A stretch of DNA of 50,520 bases from an uncultured Clostridia bacterium (GTDB lineage Bacteria; Bacillota; Clostridia; Christensenellales; UBA1242): assembly GCA_947624415.1 (NCBI GenBank), contig CANQKH010000011.1, positions 1-50,520 of the forward strand, written 5' to 3'. The first letter of the stretch is position 1, and every line of letters starts with the position of its first letter. Of this stretch, positions 41,475 through 50,520 are shown one piece after another. A program made the position numbers and the translations under genes. The notes beneath the pieces are model-generated. The model was not told where the DNA came from, did no database searches, and saw only the letters and a list, made by a program, of their open reading frames with translations.

Positions 41475-41504
41475 GGGATTGAATTGAATTTCAATCCTTT
41501 TTTG
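41475..41504 (+). terminator. Terminator of the degV gene
   Basis: GGATTGAA (41476-41483) with TTCAATCC (41490-41497), then a T tract. Confidence 0.92.
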
Positions 41505-41592
41505 TTGGCTCTTAAATGTTTAAAAATTATAATGAAATATTTTGAAAAATAAAAATTTTATGTTAATATATAATGAAAAAGAGGAAACAAAT

Positions 41593-43125
41593 ATGTATTC
41601 AAAGGTAAAAAGTTTTGGGTTGAGGGGTATTGAAGGTTATCCAATAGATGTTGAAGTTGATGTGAGTAGCGGGTTGCCAAATTTTGATATAGTTGGGCTT
41701 GCCGACACATCAATAAAGGAATCAAAGGAAAGGGTTAAAAATGCAATAAGAAATTCAGGGCTACCTTATCCTACAAAAAAGATTTCTGTCAATCTTGCTC
41801 CTGCTGATATAAAAAAAGAGGGTTCGCTTTATGACCTTGCCATATCTGTTTCCATACTTGCTTGTAACGAAGGAATGCAATTAAATCATTTTCAAGACTA
41901 TGCATATATAGGTGAACTTTCATTTGACGGGAGCGTGAAAAAAGTTAAGGGAATTTTGCCTCTTTTAATTTCAGCAAGACAACTTGGTTTTACAAATTTT
42001 ATAATTCCAGAAGAAAACGAGCAAGAAGCAAGTTTTATAGATAATATAAATGTCTATTGTGTAAAAAATTTAAATCAAACAATCAAATTTTTAAAAGGTG
42101 AGGAGAAAATAGAAGCAATATCAATTTGCAAATATGAAGATATTAAAATCCAAGACCCATCAGGACTTGATTTTTGTTATGTTAAGGGGCAGCAAATGGC
42201 AAAGCGAGCACTTGAAATCGCTGCGGCAGGAGGGCATAACGTTATTATGATAGGGCCTCCAGGAAGCGGAAAAAGTATGCTTGCCAAGTGCTTTCCAACT
42301 ATATTGCCAGATATGACTTTTGAGGAGGCTCTTGAAGTTACAAAAATTCATTCTATAGCAGGAGAGTTAGACCCAAAATTTGGGATAATTTCAAGACGAC
42401 CTTTTAGAAGTCCTCACCATACAGCGACGACGGTGTCCTTGACGGGAGGAGGAACAAATAGTAGGCCAGGCGAAATTTCCCTAGCCGATAATGGTGTTTT
42501 ATTTTTAGATGAATTTCCAGAGTATTCTCGCCACACAATTGAAACGTTGCGTCAACCCCTTGAAGATGGAGTTATAACAGTTGCCCGAGCAAATGCTACT
42601 ATTACATATCCCGCAAATTTCACATTAATTGCAAGCATGAATCCATGTCCTTGTGGATATTATGGTTCAAAAGATAGGGAATGTAAATGTTCGGCAAGCC
42701 AGATTGCGAAATATATTTCAAAGTTGTCTGGCCCAATAATGGATAGAATAGACATACACATAGATGTTGATAATGTTACATATGAGCAATTGTCAAGTGA
42801 AACAATGGAGGAAAAATCGCAAGATATAAAGAAAAGAGTGGATAGAGCACGCGAAATACAAAACAAACGATTTAAAAACACAAATGTATTTTGCAATGCA
42901 AAAATGAATGCGGCACAGACAAAGAAATATTGCAAACTTGATCCACAGGGAGAAGAATTGCTTAGAGTTGCTTTTGAAAAATTGAAATTAAGTGCAAGGG
43001 CACATGACAGAATTTTAAAGGTTGCAAGAACAATTGCCGACTTGGCAGGCAGTGAAAACATACAGTCAAGCCATATTGCGGAAGCAATTTCATATAGGAC
43101 ACTGGACAGAAAATATTTCCAATAA
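41593..43125 (+). CDS. comM: ComM/YifB Mg-chelatase-like AAA+ ATPase
   Basis: ComM is an AAA+ helicase that extends D-loops during natural transformation. The 510 residues comprise an N-terminal Lon-like domain (VSSGLPNFDIVGLADTSIKESKERV), then the ATPase domain with Walker A GPPGSGKSM (about 220-228), Walker B LFLDEFPEY, RPGEISLADNGVLF and the zinc-like CPCGYYGSKDRECKCS. AGAGGAAA precedes the ATG at 41593; the upstream in-frame ATG at 41542 lacks a site. dprA follows, as in many bacteria. Confidence 0.95.
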   Translation: MYSKVKSFGLRGIEGYPIDVEVDVSSGLPNFDIVGLADTSIKESKERVKNAIRNSGLPYPTKKISVNLAPADIKKEGSLYDLAISVSILACNEGMQLNHFQDYAYIGELSFDGSVKKVKGILPLLISARQLGFTNFIIPEENEQEASFIDNINVYCVKNLNQTIKFLKGEEKIEAISICKYEDIKIQDPSGLDFCYVKGQQMAKRALEIAAAGGHNVIMIGPPGSGKSMLAKCFPTILPDMTFEEALEVTKIHSIAGELDPKFGIISRRPFRSPHHTATTVSLTGGGTNSRPGEISLADNGVLFLDEFPEYSRHTIETLRQPLEDGVITVARANATITYPANFTLIASMNPCPCGYYGSKDRECKCSASQIAKYISKLSGPIMDRIDIHIDVDNVTYEQLSSETMEEKSQDIKKRVDRAREIQNKRFKNTNVFCNAKMNAAQTKKYCKLDPQGEELLRVAFEKLKLSARAHDRILKVARTIADLAGSENIQSSHIAEAISYRTLDRKYFQ

Positions 43126-43137
43126 AAGGAGGATAAA

Positions 43138-44232
43138 GTGGAGGAAAAGAGCAAATTTATCGTGTTTTTGTCTCAATTTGATATAATAAATTCAAAATAT
43201 GATAAAATTCTTGAATATCTTGACGAGACAAATCTTTTTGAAAGTTTTAAAAAATGCTCAAAACTTGTTGAAGATAAAGTCTTATCTCCTGACGGCTATA
43301 AAAAGATGAAATCTTATGCTAGTGAAGAAGAAGTTGATAAGTTTTTGAGCAGTATTAATGAAAGGGAGATAAAAGTTGTAACAAAATACGATAATGATTA
43401 TCCAAGCAAATTGGTAAATCTTCCAGATGCACCTAATATTTTGTATTGTAAAGGCAATTATAGTTTGGTGGGGATGCCATCACTAGGAGTTGTGGGAACA
43501 AGAAAACCATCAAGGTATGGAATTATAACGACTGAAAAATTAGTAAAAGATATAGCAAGTTGTGGAATAGTAATAATAAGCGGTCTTGCGTATGGTGTAG
43601 ATTCAATTGCACATAGAAAATGTTTGGATGTAAATGGGCAAACAATTGCTGTATTGGCTTGTGGATTTGATAATATTTTTCCTGCTCAACATATTGGACT
43701 TGCAAATGAGATTGTTGAAAAAGGTGGCCTGCTTTTAAGCGAATATCGACCAAAGGCAATAGCATATAAATATACATTTCCTATAAGAAATAGAATAATT
43801 GCTGCATTAAGTGAAGGAATTTTAATAAGCGAGGCAGGAATAAAGAGCGGGACATCATACACAAAAGATTATGCACTAGATTATGGAAAGAACATTTATG
43901 CAGTGCCAGGACAAATAAATTGCGAAACGTCATATTTGCCAAACAAATTAATAAAAGATGGCGAGGCAAATCTTGTTATGACAAGCGAGGACATATTGCT
44001 AGATTATGATTTGGCGACAATGCTTAAAGAGAATATTAAAGATAAAAAGGTTTGCCAGTTATCAATTGAAGAGGAACTAATTTGTAAAAATCTAGAAAAT
44101 GGCATGAAAAGTATAGATGAATTGAGTGCTTTGACAAATTTAAACATAAATATTTTGAATACTTGTTTGACAACTCTTGAAATAAATGAGATAATAAAAA
44201 GGTTGCCAGGAGGAGTGTTTGCATTGGCTTAA
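43138..44232 (+). CDS. dprA: DNA processing protein DprA
   Basis: DprA loads RecA on incoming single-stranded DNA in transformation and also occurs in non-competent bacteria. The 364 residues show the Rossmann-like domain with GVVGTRKPSRYG, IISGLAYGVDSIAHRKCL, LACGFDNIFPA, TFPIRNRIIAALSEG and GTSYTKDYALDYGKNIYAVPG. A C-terminal winged helix (IDELSALTNLNINILNTCLTTLEINEII) follows. The start is a GTG at 43138 after AAAGGAGG. It is co-transcribed with comM, twelve bases apart; topA follows. Confidence 0.96.
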   Translation: MEEKSKFIVFLSQFDIINSKYDKILEYLDETNLFESFKKCSKLVEDKVLSPDGYKKMKSYASEEEVDKFLSSINEREIKVVTKYDNDYPSKLVNLPDAPNILYCKGNYSLVGMPSLGVVGTRKPSRYGIITTEKLVKDIASCGIVIISGLAYGVDSIAHRKCLDVNGQTIAVLACGFDNIFPAQHIGLANEIVEKGGLLLSEYRPKAIAYKYTFPIRNRIIAALSEGILISEAGIKSGTSYTKDYALDYGKNIYAVPGQINCETSYLPNKLIKDGEANLVMTSEDILLDYDLATMLKENIKDKKVCQLSIEEELICKNLENGMKSIDELSALTNLNINILNTCLTTLEINEIIKRLPGGVFALA

Positions 44233-44293
44233 AGGCAAAAGAGTAAAATTAAAGTGAATTATTTATGTTTTTGCAATAGGATAGGAGAGATTA

Positions 44294-46360
44294 ATGAAAT
44301 TAGTAATAATAGAATCACCATTTAAAAGAGAGGCATTAAAAAAGTATCTGGGGCAAGGATATGAAGTTTTTGCCACAAAAGGACATATAAGAGATTTGCC
44401 TCAAAAGAGTTTTGGAATTGATATTAAAAATAATTTTGAACCTAAATATGAGATAGTGCCTGATAAATATGAATTAATAAAGGAGTTAAAGTCGAAGGCA
44501 GAGAAAGCGGAGGAAGTATTAATTGCAACCGACCCTGACCGTGAAGGTGAGGCAATATCTTGGCACGTTGCCAATGTTTTAGGCTTTGATAAAGATAAGA
44601 CTTGCCGAATTGAATTTAATGAAATTTCAAAAAAGGCAGTTACAAACGCACTGACTTGTCCAAGAAAAATAGATTTAAAATTAGTTGATGCCCAACAAGC
44701 AAGAAGGGTGCTTGATAGATTGGTTGGTTACAAGGTTTCGCCAATAATTTGCAAAAAGATTGCTCCAAAATTGAGTGCTGGGCGAGTTCAGTCTGTTGCT
44801 CTTAAATTGGTTGTTGAAAGAGAAGTTGAAATTGAGAAGTTTGTTCCAGAAGAATTTTGGACTGTTACTGCCGCATTAAAAAAGGGTGCAAGCACTATTA
44901 AAGCCACATTGGCCACTAAAAACAAGAAAAAATATGTGCCAAAGAACAAAGAGGAAATTGATAATTTAATGAATGATATTGCCGGAAAAGATTTTGTGGT
45001 TGAGAGCATAAAAAAATCAAAGACAAAATCTCATGCACCAGCACCATTTACAACAAGCACAATGCAGCAGGATGCTTTAAATAAACTAGGAATGAGTTTG
45101 GCAAGAACTACATCGGCGGCTCAGCAATTATATGAAGGTGTTGACATTAAGGGTGAAGGAAGAATTGCCCTTATAACCTATATAAGAACTGACTCAGTGC
45201 GTGTGTCCACCGATGCTCAAAATGCTTGTCGTGAGTTTATAAAGAATAAATATGGTCAAGAATATGTTCCAGCAAAGCCTAATATTTATCATACAAAGGA
45301 GTCTGCCCAAGACGCCCACGAAGCGATTCGTCCAATTACAATGGATATTTCGCCAGAACTTGCAAAGGAAACATTGTCTAGCGATAACTACAAATTATAC
45401 AAATTGATTTACGAGCGTTTTTTAGCAAGTCAAATGGTTGAGGCTGAATATGCAAGTGTTGCTGTCAATTTTGATTGTAATGGATATGGATTTAAATTAA
45501 ATGGCAAGACTATGGAATTTCCGGGCTACACGACTGTATACAAGGAATTTGTAGAAGAGGAAAATAAAGAAGGAATGGCAGGGAAAATACCAAGACTAGA
45601 CGAGAATGAAGTTTTGGAATGCGATAAAATATTGCCAGAACAAAAGTTTACAAAGCCTCCTGTCCGATACACAGAAGCAAGCCTTGTTAAAGCAATGGAG
45701 GAGAAGGGAATTGGAAGACCTGCCACATATGCGGCAACAATAACTATTTTGCAGACAAGGAAATATACAGAAAAAGAGGGGAAGTATTTAAAGCCAACAG
45801 AGTTAGGAAGAAAAATAACTGCATATCTTGACAAGTTTTTTGCATGTGTTATAAATGTAAAGTTCACAGCATATATGGAGGGAAGACTTGATGATATTGC
45901 TGAGAAAGATGAAGATTGGCACAGTGTGGTTGCAAGTTTTTGGAATGGCTTTGCACATCTTTTGGCAAGAGCGGATGCAAGTTCGGTTACAATGAAAGAG
46001 CCTCCAAAAGAAACAGATATAATTTGTGAAAAATGTGGGCATAAAATGCTTATAAGAAATGGACGATATGGTGAATTTTTGGCTTGTTCAAATTTTCCTA
46101 AATGTAAAAACACAAGGCAATTAAGTGAAGAGCCAAAGGAAGTCGGATTTTGCCCAGAATGTGGTGCAAATATGATTCAAAGGAAGAGTAAAAAGGGTAA
46201 GACCTATTACTCATGTTCACATTATCCAGAATGTCAATTTATGAGTTGGGATATTCCAACAGGCAAATTATGTCCAAAATGTAATGCATATTTAATAAAA
46301 AAGGGTAAAAAAATTCTTTGCAGCAATCATGAATGTGATTACACCGAGCAAAATGATTAA
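44294..46360 (+). CDS. topA: DNA topoisomerase I
   Basis: TopA relaxes negatively supercoiled DNA by cutting one strand. The 688-residue type IA enzyme has the TOPRIM domain (MKLVIIESPFKREALKKYLG, ATDPDREGEAI), the active-site tyrosine in ITYIRTDSVRV (about 296), and GRPATYAATI. Three C-terminal zinc ribbons follow: CEKCGHKM...CSNFPKC, CPECGANM...CSHYPEC and CPKCNAYL...CSNHEC. GAGAGATT-like AGGAGAG precedes the ATG. The topA-hslV-hslU order is typical of Firmicutes; codY, xerC and trmFO are not between. Confidence 0.97.
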   Translation: MKLVIIESPFKREALKKYLGQGYEVFATKGHIRDLPQKSFGIDIKNNFEPKYEIVPDKYELIKELKSKAEKAEEVLIATDPDREGEAISWHVANVLGFDKDKTCRIEFNEISKKAVTNALTCPRKIDLKLVDAQQARRVLDRLVGYKVSPIICKKIAPKLSAGRVQSVALKLVVEREVEIEKFVPEEFWTVTAALKKGASTIKATLATKNKKKYVPKNKEEIDNLMNDIAGKDFVVESIKKSKTKSHAPAPFTTSTMQQDALNKLGMSLARTTSAAQQLYEGVDIKGEGRIALITYIRTDSVRVSTDAQNACREFIKNKYGQEYVPAKPNIYHTKESAQDAHEAIRPITMDISPELAKETLSSDNYKLYKLIYERFLASQMVEAEYASVAVNFDCNGYGFKLNGKTMEFPGYTTVYKEFVEEENKEGMAGKIPRLDENEVLECDKILPEQKFTKPPVRYTEASLVKAMEEKGIGRPATYAATITILQTRKYTEKEGKYLKPTELGRKITAYLDKFFACVINVKFTAYMEGRLDDIAEKDEDWHSVVASFWNGFAHLLARADASSVTMKEPPKETDIICEKCGHKMLIRNGRYGEFLACSNFPKCKNTRQLSEEPKEVGFCPECGANMIQRKSKKGKTYYSCSHYPECQFMSWDIPTGKLCPKCNAYLIKKGKKILCSNHECDYTEQND

Positions 46361-46366
46361 ATTTGT

Positions 46367-46395
46367 TTGACAGTTTTATAAAAAGAATTTAAACT
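46367..46395 (+). promoter_or_regulatory. Candidate promoter of hslV-hslU
   Basis: TTGACA (46367-46372), 17-base spacer, TAAACT (46390-46395); the -10 is weak. Confidence 0.5.
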
Positions 46396-46412
46396 TATAC
46401 AAGGAGTAAAAT

Positions 46413-46952
46413 ATGGAAAGTATGTTTAGAGGCACTACAATATGTGGTGTTAAACGAGATGGAAAGATTGCACTCGCAGGAGATGGGCAGGTTACAATGT
46501 CGGAAAGTGTAATTTTTAAGTCAAATGCACACAAAGTTAGAAGAATTTATGATGGAAAAGTGGTGATTGGATTTGCTGGAAGCGTTTCTGATGCTTTTTC
46601 GCTGTGCGAGAGATTTGAAAATATGCTAAATAAATTTTCTGGAAATCTTATGCGAAGTGCTGTAGAACTTGCAAGCACATGGCGAGAAGATAAGGCTGCA
46701 AGACAATTAAATGCAATGATGATTGTTGCTGACAAAGAAAAACTTTTGATTGTAAGTGGAACGGGTGAGGTTATTGAGCCTGATGACGATGTATGCGCAA
46801 TTGGCTCTGGCGGAAATTATGCACTGGCGGCTGCAAAGGCTTTAAAACAAAATACAGATTTGCCGGCAAATGAAATTGCAAAGAAGGCACTTGAAATAGC
46901 AGGGCAAATATGCGTGTTTACAAATGACCATATAACAGTTGAGGAGGTTTAA
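46413..46952 (+). CDS. hslV: ATP-dependent protease proteolytic subunit HslV (CodW-like)
   Basis: HslV is the proteasome-like peptidase of HslUV. The 179 residues begin [13 protein letters not shown]. In the usual enzyme the catalytic nucleophile is Thr1 after Met removal. Here T8/T9 follow a seven-residue extension like that of B. subtilis CodW, which begins with extra residues before TTI and uses Ser. Other motifs are [31 protein letters not shown] and [40 protein letters not shown] precedes the ATG; the second Met (46422) is less well placed. Confidence 0.95.
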   Translation: MESMFRGTTICGVKRDGKIALAGDGQVTMSESVIFKSNAHKVRRIYDGKVVIGFAGSVSDAFSLCERFENMLNKFSGNLMRSAVELASTWREDKAARQLNAMMIVADKEKLLIVSGTGEVIEPDDDVCAIGSGGNYALAAAKALKQNTDLPANEIAKKALEIAGQICVFTNDHITVEEV

Positions 46953-46954
46953 TT

Positions 46955-48250
46955 ATGAATATGACACCAAAACAAATTGTTGACGAACTCGACAAATATA
47001 TTATTGGACAAGAAAAAGCAAAAAGAGCAGTTGCTATTGCATTAAGAAATAGATACAGAAGAAGCAGCCTTTCAAAGGAACTTAGAGATGAGATAACACC
47101 CAAGAATATTATTATGAAAGGGCCAACCGGTGTTGGAAAAACAGAAATTGCAAGACGACTTGCAAAACTTGTTGGAGCACCTTTTATCAAAATCGAGGCC
47201 ACAAAATATACAGAAGTTGGTTATGTTGGAAGAGATGTTGAAAGCATGGTGAGAGATTTGGTTGAGGTGGCGGTGCGAATAGTAAAGGATGAAAAGACGC
47301 ACGAAGTTGAGGCCAAAGTCAAACCAGAAGTTGACGCAAAGTTAACAGATGCAATTTGTGATTCGCGACGAGCAAGGGATATGGTTGTTGACAAAACAGT
47401 TGTCCATCAGGATTTGCTTGCTTCAAAACTTGAAAATGAACAGATTGAGTTGAGTGTGCTTGACAATGCAAAGCCTATAATGGCAATAGGTGGGCCAGAA
47501 ATTTCAATAGGAAATATGTTTGATGGGTTGTTGCCACAACGCAGACATAAAAGGAAAATGACGGTTGCAAGAGCACGCGAACTTCTTACAATGGAGGAGT
47601 GCGATAAAATTATTGATAAAGATAGTGTTTATGCTGAGGCAATAAGAAGAGCGGAAGAAGAAGGTATAATTTTCATTGACGAGATTGACAAAATTATAGG
47701 TAAAGCAGGAGGCTCAAACAATAATGATGTTTCTCGCGAAGGCGTTCAAAGGGATATCTTGCCTATAGTGGAAGGAAGCACGGTGGCGACAAAATATGGA
47801 AATGTAAAAACTGACTTTATGCTGTTTATTGCATCTGGTGCATTCCATATCTCTAAAATAGAGGACATGATTCCAGAACTACAAGGAAGATTTCCTATAC
47901 GAGTTGAACTTGATAGTTTAACAAAAGAAGATTTTAAAAGAATATTAACAGAGCCAAAAAATTCAGTTACAATGCAATATTCAAGACTATTGGAAGTTGA
48001 TAATATAAAGTTAAATTTCACAGATGACGCCCTTGATGAGATTGCAGAGATGGCGGCGGCAGAAAATGAAACAAGCGAAAATATAGGTGCAAGACGCCTT
48101 CACACAATAATGGAAAGTTTGCTTGAAGATATATCATTTAATGCGACCGGGGAACATCCAATGCTTGACGTCAAAATAGATAAACTTTATGTTCAAAATG
48201 CATTTAAGGAAACAAAGAAAAAATTTGACCTTACAAAATACATCTTATAG
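46955..48250 (+). CDS. hslU: ATP-dependent protease ATPase subunit HslU
   Basis: HslU is the AAA+ unfoldase that feeds HslV. The 431 residues include the N-terminal MTPKQIVDELDKYIIGQEKAKRAVAIALRNRYRR, Walker A GPTGVGKTE (about 56-64), the GYVGRDVES pore motif, Walker B FIDEIDKI (about 240) and RILTEPKNSVTMQY. The last residues, FDLTKYIL, match the tail that inserts in HslV and activates it, so the pair should be functional. GAGGAGG precedes the ATG, three bases after the hslV stop. Confidence 0.97.
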   Translation: MNMTPKQIVDELDKYIIGQEKAKRAVAIALRNRYRRSSLSKELRDEITPKNIIMKGPTGVGKTEIARRLAKLVGAPFIKIEATKYTEVGYVGRDVESMVRDLVEVAVRIVKDEKTHEVEAKVKPEVDAKLTDAICDSRRARDMVVDKTVVHQDLLASKLENEQIELSVLDNAKPIMAIGGPEISIGNMFDGLLPQRRHKRKMTVARARELLTMEECDKIIDKDSVYAEAIRRAEEEGIIFIDEIDKIIGKAGGSNNNDVSREGVQRDILPIVEGSTVATKYGNVKTDFMLFIASGAFHISKIEDMIPELQGRFPIRVELDSLTKEDFKRILTEPKNSVTMQYSRLLEVDNIKLNFTDDALDEIAEMAAAENETSENIGARRLHTIMESLLEDISFNATGEHPMLDVKIDKLYVQNAFKETKKKFDLTKYIL

Positions 48251-48258
48251 GGATAGAA

Positions 48259-48936
48259 ATGGACTTATCAAGAACAATATTGCTAATTGGCGAAGAAAAT
48301 TTGTCAAAATTGCAAAAAAAACATATAACTATAGTTGGAGTTGGTGGAGTTGGTGGATATGTTGCCACAATGCTTGTGCGGACAGGAGTTACCAATATAA
48401 GACTTATAGATTTTGATGCCGTGTCATCTTCAAATATAAATCGTCAAATAACAGCTTATAAAAGCACAATAGGCAGAAAAAAAGTTGATGTATTAAAAGA
48501 AATGCTGTTAGATATTAATGAAAATTTAAATATTGAAGTTTATGACAGACGGCTGACAGGCGAGAATATATATGAACTTATTGGGGAAACTAATCTTGTT
48601 GTCGATGCTATTGACAGCGTAAGCGATAAAATAAGTTTGATTGTATATTGCAAAAGGAATTCCATACCAATAATTTCATCGATGGGGGCAGGCAATAGAA
48701 GTGGTTTACCAAACTTTATATTGACGGATATTTATAAAACTTCAAATGACGGCCTGGCAAAGAGGGTTCGCCAACAACTAAGAAAAAATGGTGTAGAAAG
48801 TTTGGAGGTTGTTACAAGCACCAGTTGCGCTCAAAAGGTGGGCGGAACTATTGCAAGTATAAGTTATTATCCGGCGTCATGTGGTTGCTATTTGGCATCG
48901 GTGGTAGTAAATAAAATAATTGAGGGGGAAATATGA
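48259..48936 (+). CDS. tcdA: tRNA threonylcarbamoyladenosine dehydratase-like protein TcdA
   Basis: TcdA cyclises t6A37 in tRNA to ct6A with ATP. The 225-residue ThiF/E1-type protein has the nucleotide loop IVGVGGVGGYVA (about 25-36), DFDAVSSSNINRQ, VVDAIDSVSDK, the family's IISSMGAGN and ASISYYPASCGC. AGGGAT lies before the ATG. It belongs to the same string as hslU, eight bases upstream, and trxA, which starts inside its stop. It makes a functional pair with mtaB, which also works on t6A37. Confidence 0.92.
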   Translation: MDLSRTILLIGEENLSKLQKKHITIVGVGGVGGYVATMLVRTGVTNIRLIDFDAVSSSNINRQITAYKSTIGRKKVDVLKEMLLDINENLNIEVYDRRLTGENIYELIGETNLVVDAIDSVSDKISLIVYCKRNSIPIISSMGAGNRSGLPNFILTDIYKTSNDGLAKRVRQQLRKNGVESLEVVTSTSCAQKVGGTIASISYYPASCGCYLASVVVNKIIEGEI

Positions 48937-49241
48937 AAGTAGTAAAAGAGGAAGAATTTAAAAAGGAAATGGCAGAAGGACTTGTAGTTGTTGACTTTTT
49001 TGCATCATGGTGTGGGCCATGCCATATTATGGGACAGATGCTTGAAGCGATAGAGGAGGAAACAGACAACAAAGTGAAAATAATAAAGGTTGATGTTGAA
49101 GAAAGCAGGAATCTTGCCCAGGAGTTTAACATAAAAGCAATACCAACTGTAATGGTTTTTAAAGATGGAGAAATGAAGGAAACTCATGTAGGAGTTTGGA
49201 ATGAAGACGAATTAATAGAAATTTTGGAGAAATTGGCATAA
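48933..49241 (+). CDS. trxA: Thioredoxin
   Basis: A 102-residue thioredoxin with the redox motif WCGPC (C27, C30) in VVDFFASWCGPCHIM and the cis-proline region KAIPTVMVFKDGE. It donates electrons to reductases in the cytoplasm. The ATG overlaps the tcdA stop (ATGA). His follows the second cysteine instead of the common Lys or Arg, and the active-site loop is otherwise normal. Confidence 0.96.
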   Translation: MKVVKEEEFKKEMAEGLVVVDFFASWCGPCHIMGQMLEAIEEETDNKVKIIKVDVEESRNLAQEFNIKAIPTVMVFKDGEMKETHVGVWNEDELIEILEKLA

Positions 49242-49268
49242 AAAAGGTTAAAATCTTAACTTTTTTTA
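49241..49268 (+). terminator. Terminator of the hslV-trxA operon
   Basis: AAGGTTAA (49244-49251) with TTAACTTT (49256-49263), one G-U pair, then seven or more T. Confidence 0.85.
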
Positions 49269-49287
49269 TTTTTAATTTTAATTGCTA

Positions 49288-49316
49288 TTGACTTTGTAAA
49301 TTGTTCGTGGTAAAAT
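49288..49316 (+). promoter_or_regulatory. Promoter of the cysteine desulfurase gene
   Basis: TTGACT (49288-49293), 17-base spacer, extended -10 TGG-TAAAAT (49311-49316). Confidence 0.72.
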
Positions 49317-49340
49317 ATAAAATATGTAAAGGGGTGTAAA

Positions 49341-50516
49341 ATGTCTAAAAAAGTTTATTTCGATTATGCTTCAACAACCTATGTATCAAATGAAGTATTA
49401 AATGAAATGATGCCTTGCTTTAATGCCGTTTATGGCAATGCTAATACCTTACATAGTTTTGGTAGAATGGCGGCAAGTATAGTTGATAAAGCAAGAGATC
49501 GCATCAAAAATGCAATAAATGCAAGTAAAGCAAATGAAATTTATTTCACTTCTGGTGGAACAGAAGCAAACAACTGGGCAATAAGAGGTCTTGCTCATGC
49601 TTATTCAAATAAGGGTAAACATATAATAGTAAGCCAAATTGAACATAAGTCCATTCTTGATGCTTGTGCAGTGTTAGAGCAAGAGGGGTTTGAGGTTTCT
49701 TACCTTTCTGTTGATAAACATGGTCTTGTAAATTTGAGTGAACTTTTGCACGTTATAAGAAAGGACACAATATTAATTTCAATTATGGCTGTAAATAATG
49801 AAGTGGGAACAATACAAAATGTAAAAACAATAGCAAAGATTGCTCATGATTATGGTATTATATTCCACACTGATGCAAGTCAAGCAGTTGGAAACATTAA
49901 AATTGATGTTCAAGACATGGAAATTGATGCTATGACAATGACCGCACATAAAATATATGGGCCAAAAGGTGTGGGATGCCTTTACCTTAAAGATGGGTTG
50001 CAAATTGAAAATCTCATTTATGGTGGCAGTGCAGAACGTGGCAAGCGTGGTGGAACAGTAGATGTTCCAGCCGTTGCCGGTTTTGGGAAAGCCGTTGAAA
50101 TTGCTGTTCGAGATATGGCGGTAAATGCACAAAAGATGAGAAATGTTCGAGAATATTTCTTAAAATGTGTTCGCGATAGAATTGATTTTGTAACAGTTAA
50201 CGGACATCCATTGCAAAAGGTAAACACAATATTAAACCTTTGCTTTGAAATGGTTGATAAAGAGTCATTATTAATGTTGTTGGATCTTGAAGGAATTGCA
50301 GTATCGGCAGGTTCAGCATGCACATCAAACTCACTTACACAATCTCATGTATTAAAGGCTATGGGACTTGAAGATGAATTTGCAAACAGTTCATTAAGAT
50401 TCTCCTTTGGAAAGAACTTGACTAAGGAGGATATAGATTACGCAGTTGATGTTCTTGAAAAGTCGGTTGCTAAATTGAGATCAATTTCAGCACTCACCAA
50501 AGCAGGGAGGAAATAA
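49341..50516 (+). CDS. Cysteine desulfurase (NifS/IscS family)
   Basis: A PLP enzyme that takes sulfur from cysteine for Fe-S clusters. The 391 residues include VYFDYASTTYVS, the substrate region FTSGGTEANNWAIRG, the PLP lysine in MTAHKIYGPKG (about K203), and the catalytic cysteine in VSAGSACTSNSL (about C327). The short active-site loop is NifS-like, class I. AAAGGGG precedes the ATG. The window ends four bases after the stop, so a NifU/IscU-type partner expected downstream cannot be seen. Confidence 0.95.
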   Translation: MSKKVYFDYASTTYVSNEVLNEMMPCFNAVYGNANTLHSFGRMAASIVDKARDRIKNAINASKANEIYFTSGGTEANNWAIRGLAHAYSNKGKHIIVSQIEHKSILDACAVLEQEGFEVSYLSVDKHGLVNLSELLHVIRKDTILISIMAVNNEVGTIQNVKTIAKIAHDYGIIFHTDASQAVGNIKIDVQDMEIDAMTMTAHKIYGPKGVGCLYLKDGLQIENLIYGGSAERGKRGGTVDVPAVAGFGKAVEIAVRDMAVNAQKMRNVREYFLKCVRDRIDFVTVNGHPLQKVNTILNLCFEMVDKESLLMLLDLEGIAVSAGSACTSNSLTQSHVLKAMGLEDEFANSSLRFSFGKNLTKEDIDYAVDVLEKSVAKLRSISALTKAGRK

Positions 50517-50520
50517 TTAT

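Overview
The window is a chromosomal segment of an AT-rich, low-GC Gram-positive bacterium. It is most likely an uncultured gut-type Bacillota in or near class Clostridia. Reasons: Shine-Dalgarno sites of the AAGGAGG type, Firmicute gene orders (rplU-prp-rpmA, floA...yqfC-yqfD-ybeY-era, holB-ricT-trmN6, comM-dprA-topA-hslV-hslU, mtaB-rpsU), the sporulation pair yqfC/yqfD, a CodW-like HslV, and an L27 with the Prp-cleaved N-terminal extension. No phage, insertion sequence, integrase or CRISPR array was seen. The species cannot be named from the sequence.

Layout. 1-4.1 kb: the 3' end of tuf, a lone unknown gene, the shortened cell-envelope cluster sepF-lspA-rluD, and a convergent PH-domain gene. 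4.2-9 kb: a tiny Cys/Gly-rich protein and a 1410-residue exported protein with a C-terminal membrane anchor. 9-15.5 kb: an L21-leader-like element with rplU-prp-rpmA, an OGG-type glycosylase, floA plus an unknown membrane protein, then yqfC-yqfD-ybeY-era. 15.5-18 kb: divergent murB/murC and tRNA-Thr(GGT). 18-20.5 kb: the strangest part, an operon of a winged-helix protein, a zinc-ribbon protein and a short FtsZ-like GTPase domain, followed by a dehydrogenase-fold protein without its catalytic Arg and His. 20.6-25 kb: a large surface protein with a repeat-built architecture, preceded by a promoter whose spacer contains a run of ten G. 25-33.6 kb: holB-ricT-trmN6, typA, and four metabolic or unassigned enzymes. 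34-36.5 kb: a CadC-like repressor and a Zn/Cd/Pb-type P1B ATPase under two visible palindromic operators. 36.8-39.6 kb: mtaB, rpsU, rplS and an AlkD-like gene. 39.7-50.5 kb: a membrane-bound XRE regulator, degV, comM-dprA, topA, hslV-hslU-tcdA-trxA, and a cysteine desulfurase.

Two patterns cut across the annotation. First, at least five genes (OGG glycosylase, murC, holB, mtaB, the XRE regulator) have no Shine-Dalgarno sequence and have a -10 hexamer ending 7-8 bases before the ATG, so they are predicted to be leaderless mRNAs in a genome where most other genes have strong Shine-Dalgarno sites. Second, several clusters are slimmed down versions of the classical Firmicute order (no ylmG/ylmH/divIVA/ileS between sepF and lspA; no phoH/pgpH between yqfD and ybeY; no yabA after ricT).

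The best candidates for undescribed biology are the 18.1-20.5 kb FtsZ-like locus with its array of ATCAAA motifs, the poly-G promoter of the repeat surface protein, and the leaderless gene set.
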